This document shows, piece after piece, positions 5,129 to 5,453 of a stretch of DNA of 5,453 nucleotides. The notes under the pieces were generated by a model. It was given only the letters and a program-made list of their open reading frames with translations. It searched no databases and had not been told where the DNA came from. Within the stretch, counting starts at the first letter, position 1; every line of letters starts with the position of its first letter. The stretch is from CAXYVC01 sp964292295. Its GTDB lineage: Bacteria > Acidobacteriota > Holophagae > Holophagales > Holophagaceae. Position numbers and translations under genes: made by a program. The stretch is taken from assembly GCA_964292295.1 (NCBI GenBank), contig CAXYVC010000147.1:1-5453 (forward strand). Reading direction: 5' to 3'.

Positions 5129-5453
5129 GGAGCGCTCCCCGGGTGAAGAGGCGCGGGCTGGCGGTGAGGCGAACCAGCCCGCCCGGGGTGGGGGCGGGGG
5201 TCTCCAGGCCCGTCAGCACGGCCTTGCCACTGGCCAGGTCCTTCAGCCAGGCCAGCGCCGCCTCGGAACGCTCCTTGGCGTCCTCCAGGGATCCCAGGGG
5301 GCGCAGGCGCATGAGGCGGTAGATGGCGAGGTCGGCGCAGCACTCCACCAGCACGGCGGGGATGGTGGCCAGCGGCAGGGTATACCGCCGGGCCAGGTAG
5401 CTGTCCATGACGCCGGAGGCGTCCTTCAGGGCCTCCTCGAGGACGTCAGCGTT
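5118..5453 (-). CDS. Mu gp36-like protein (DUF1320), 5'-partial
   Basis: The visible 111 residues are the C-terminal part of a gp36-like protein of Mu-type phages, a family thought to act in the head-tail joining region. The frame is open to the window edge, so the start lies outside; family members are roughly 135-150 aa, so a few tens of residues are missing. The family signature is clear near the visible N-terminus: an acidic helix (NADVLEEALKDASGVMDSYL) leading into ARRYTLPL, then a helix with ADLAIYRLMRL and the C-terminal block AALAWLKDLASGKAVL. The in-frame ATG at 5408 falls inside this conserved block (MDSYLARRY), so it is not the true start. The stop overlaps the start of the next gene by 11 bases, suggesting coupled translation. 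Family assignment is from motif recognition; the exact structural role is inferred from position. Confidence 0.85.
   Translation of the reverse strand, partial: NADVLEEALKDASGVMDSYLARRYTLPLATIPAVLVECCADLAIYRLMRLRPLGSLEDAKERSEAALAWLKDLASGKAVLTGLETPAPTPGGLVRLTASPRLFTRGALRDC
5135..5140 (-). promoter_or_regulatory. Ribosome binding site deciding a GTG start
   Basis: On the coding strand GGGGAG sits six bases before a GTG at 5128. There is no ATG nearby in this frame, and the family homology begins close to this point, so the GTG is taken as the start of the virion morphogenesis gene. The site lies inside the 3' end of the gp36-like gene. Confidence 0.6.

Noticed and set aside
1..5453. A defence, toxin-antitoxin, CRISPR or other novel accessory system
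   Set aside because: Every substantial minus-strand frame fits the tail cluster, genes are nearly contiguous, and no repeat array, RNA gene or intergenic space for cargo is visible.

Overview
The window is a piece of a contractile-tailed phage or prophage genome. It carries one tightly packed tail operon, entirely on the minus strand and read from position 5453 down to position 1. The DNA is very GC-rich and codons strongly favour G or C in the third position. This produces long meaningless open frames on the opposite strand. The host is probably a high-GC bacterium, most likely Gram-negative given the Mu/P2-type genes, but nothing here fixes the taxon. I see no integrase, repressor, tRNA, host gene or attachment site, so a free phage and a prophage cannot be told apart.

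In transcription order, the first half is a Mu-like head-tail joining block. It holds the end of a gp36-like protein (DUF1320; start outside the window), a gpG/gpS-type virion morphogenesis (tail completion) protein, a gp37-like protein (DUF1834) and a small protein in the gp38 position. The second half is the contractile tail proper: a tail sheath (481 aa), an FII-type tail tube (164 aa), a tail assembly chaperone and the tape measure protein, which runs off the window at position 1. Neighbouring genes overlap by 4 to 11 bases or are separated by 7 to 11 bases, and each start has a recognisable ribosome binding site. I see no promoter or terminator inside the window, so all genes are probably on one late transcript with coupled translation.

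The most interesting point is in the chaperone gene. The 111-aa frame holds an almost ideal -1 slippery run (six T after three G, coding strand) followed four bases later by a 7-bp GC-only hairpin. Slipping joins the first 96 residues to a 52-residue tail that resembles phage P2 GpE'. This matches the known E/E+E' logic of phage tail chaperones, and the tape measure gene starts just after the shifted frame ends. The other point worth checking is the last ~115 bases of the visible tape measure frame. There codon choice and amino-acid composition stop looking like the rest of the gene, and a different frame looks more protein-like.

I found no sign of a wholly undescribed system. Apart from the small gp38-position protein, the genes fit known tail families; what stands out is the frameshift and a Mu/P2-like mosaic layout.
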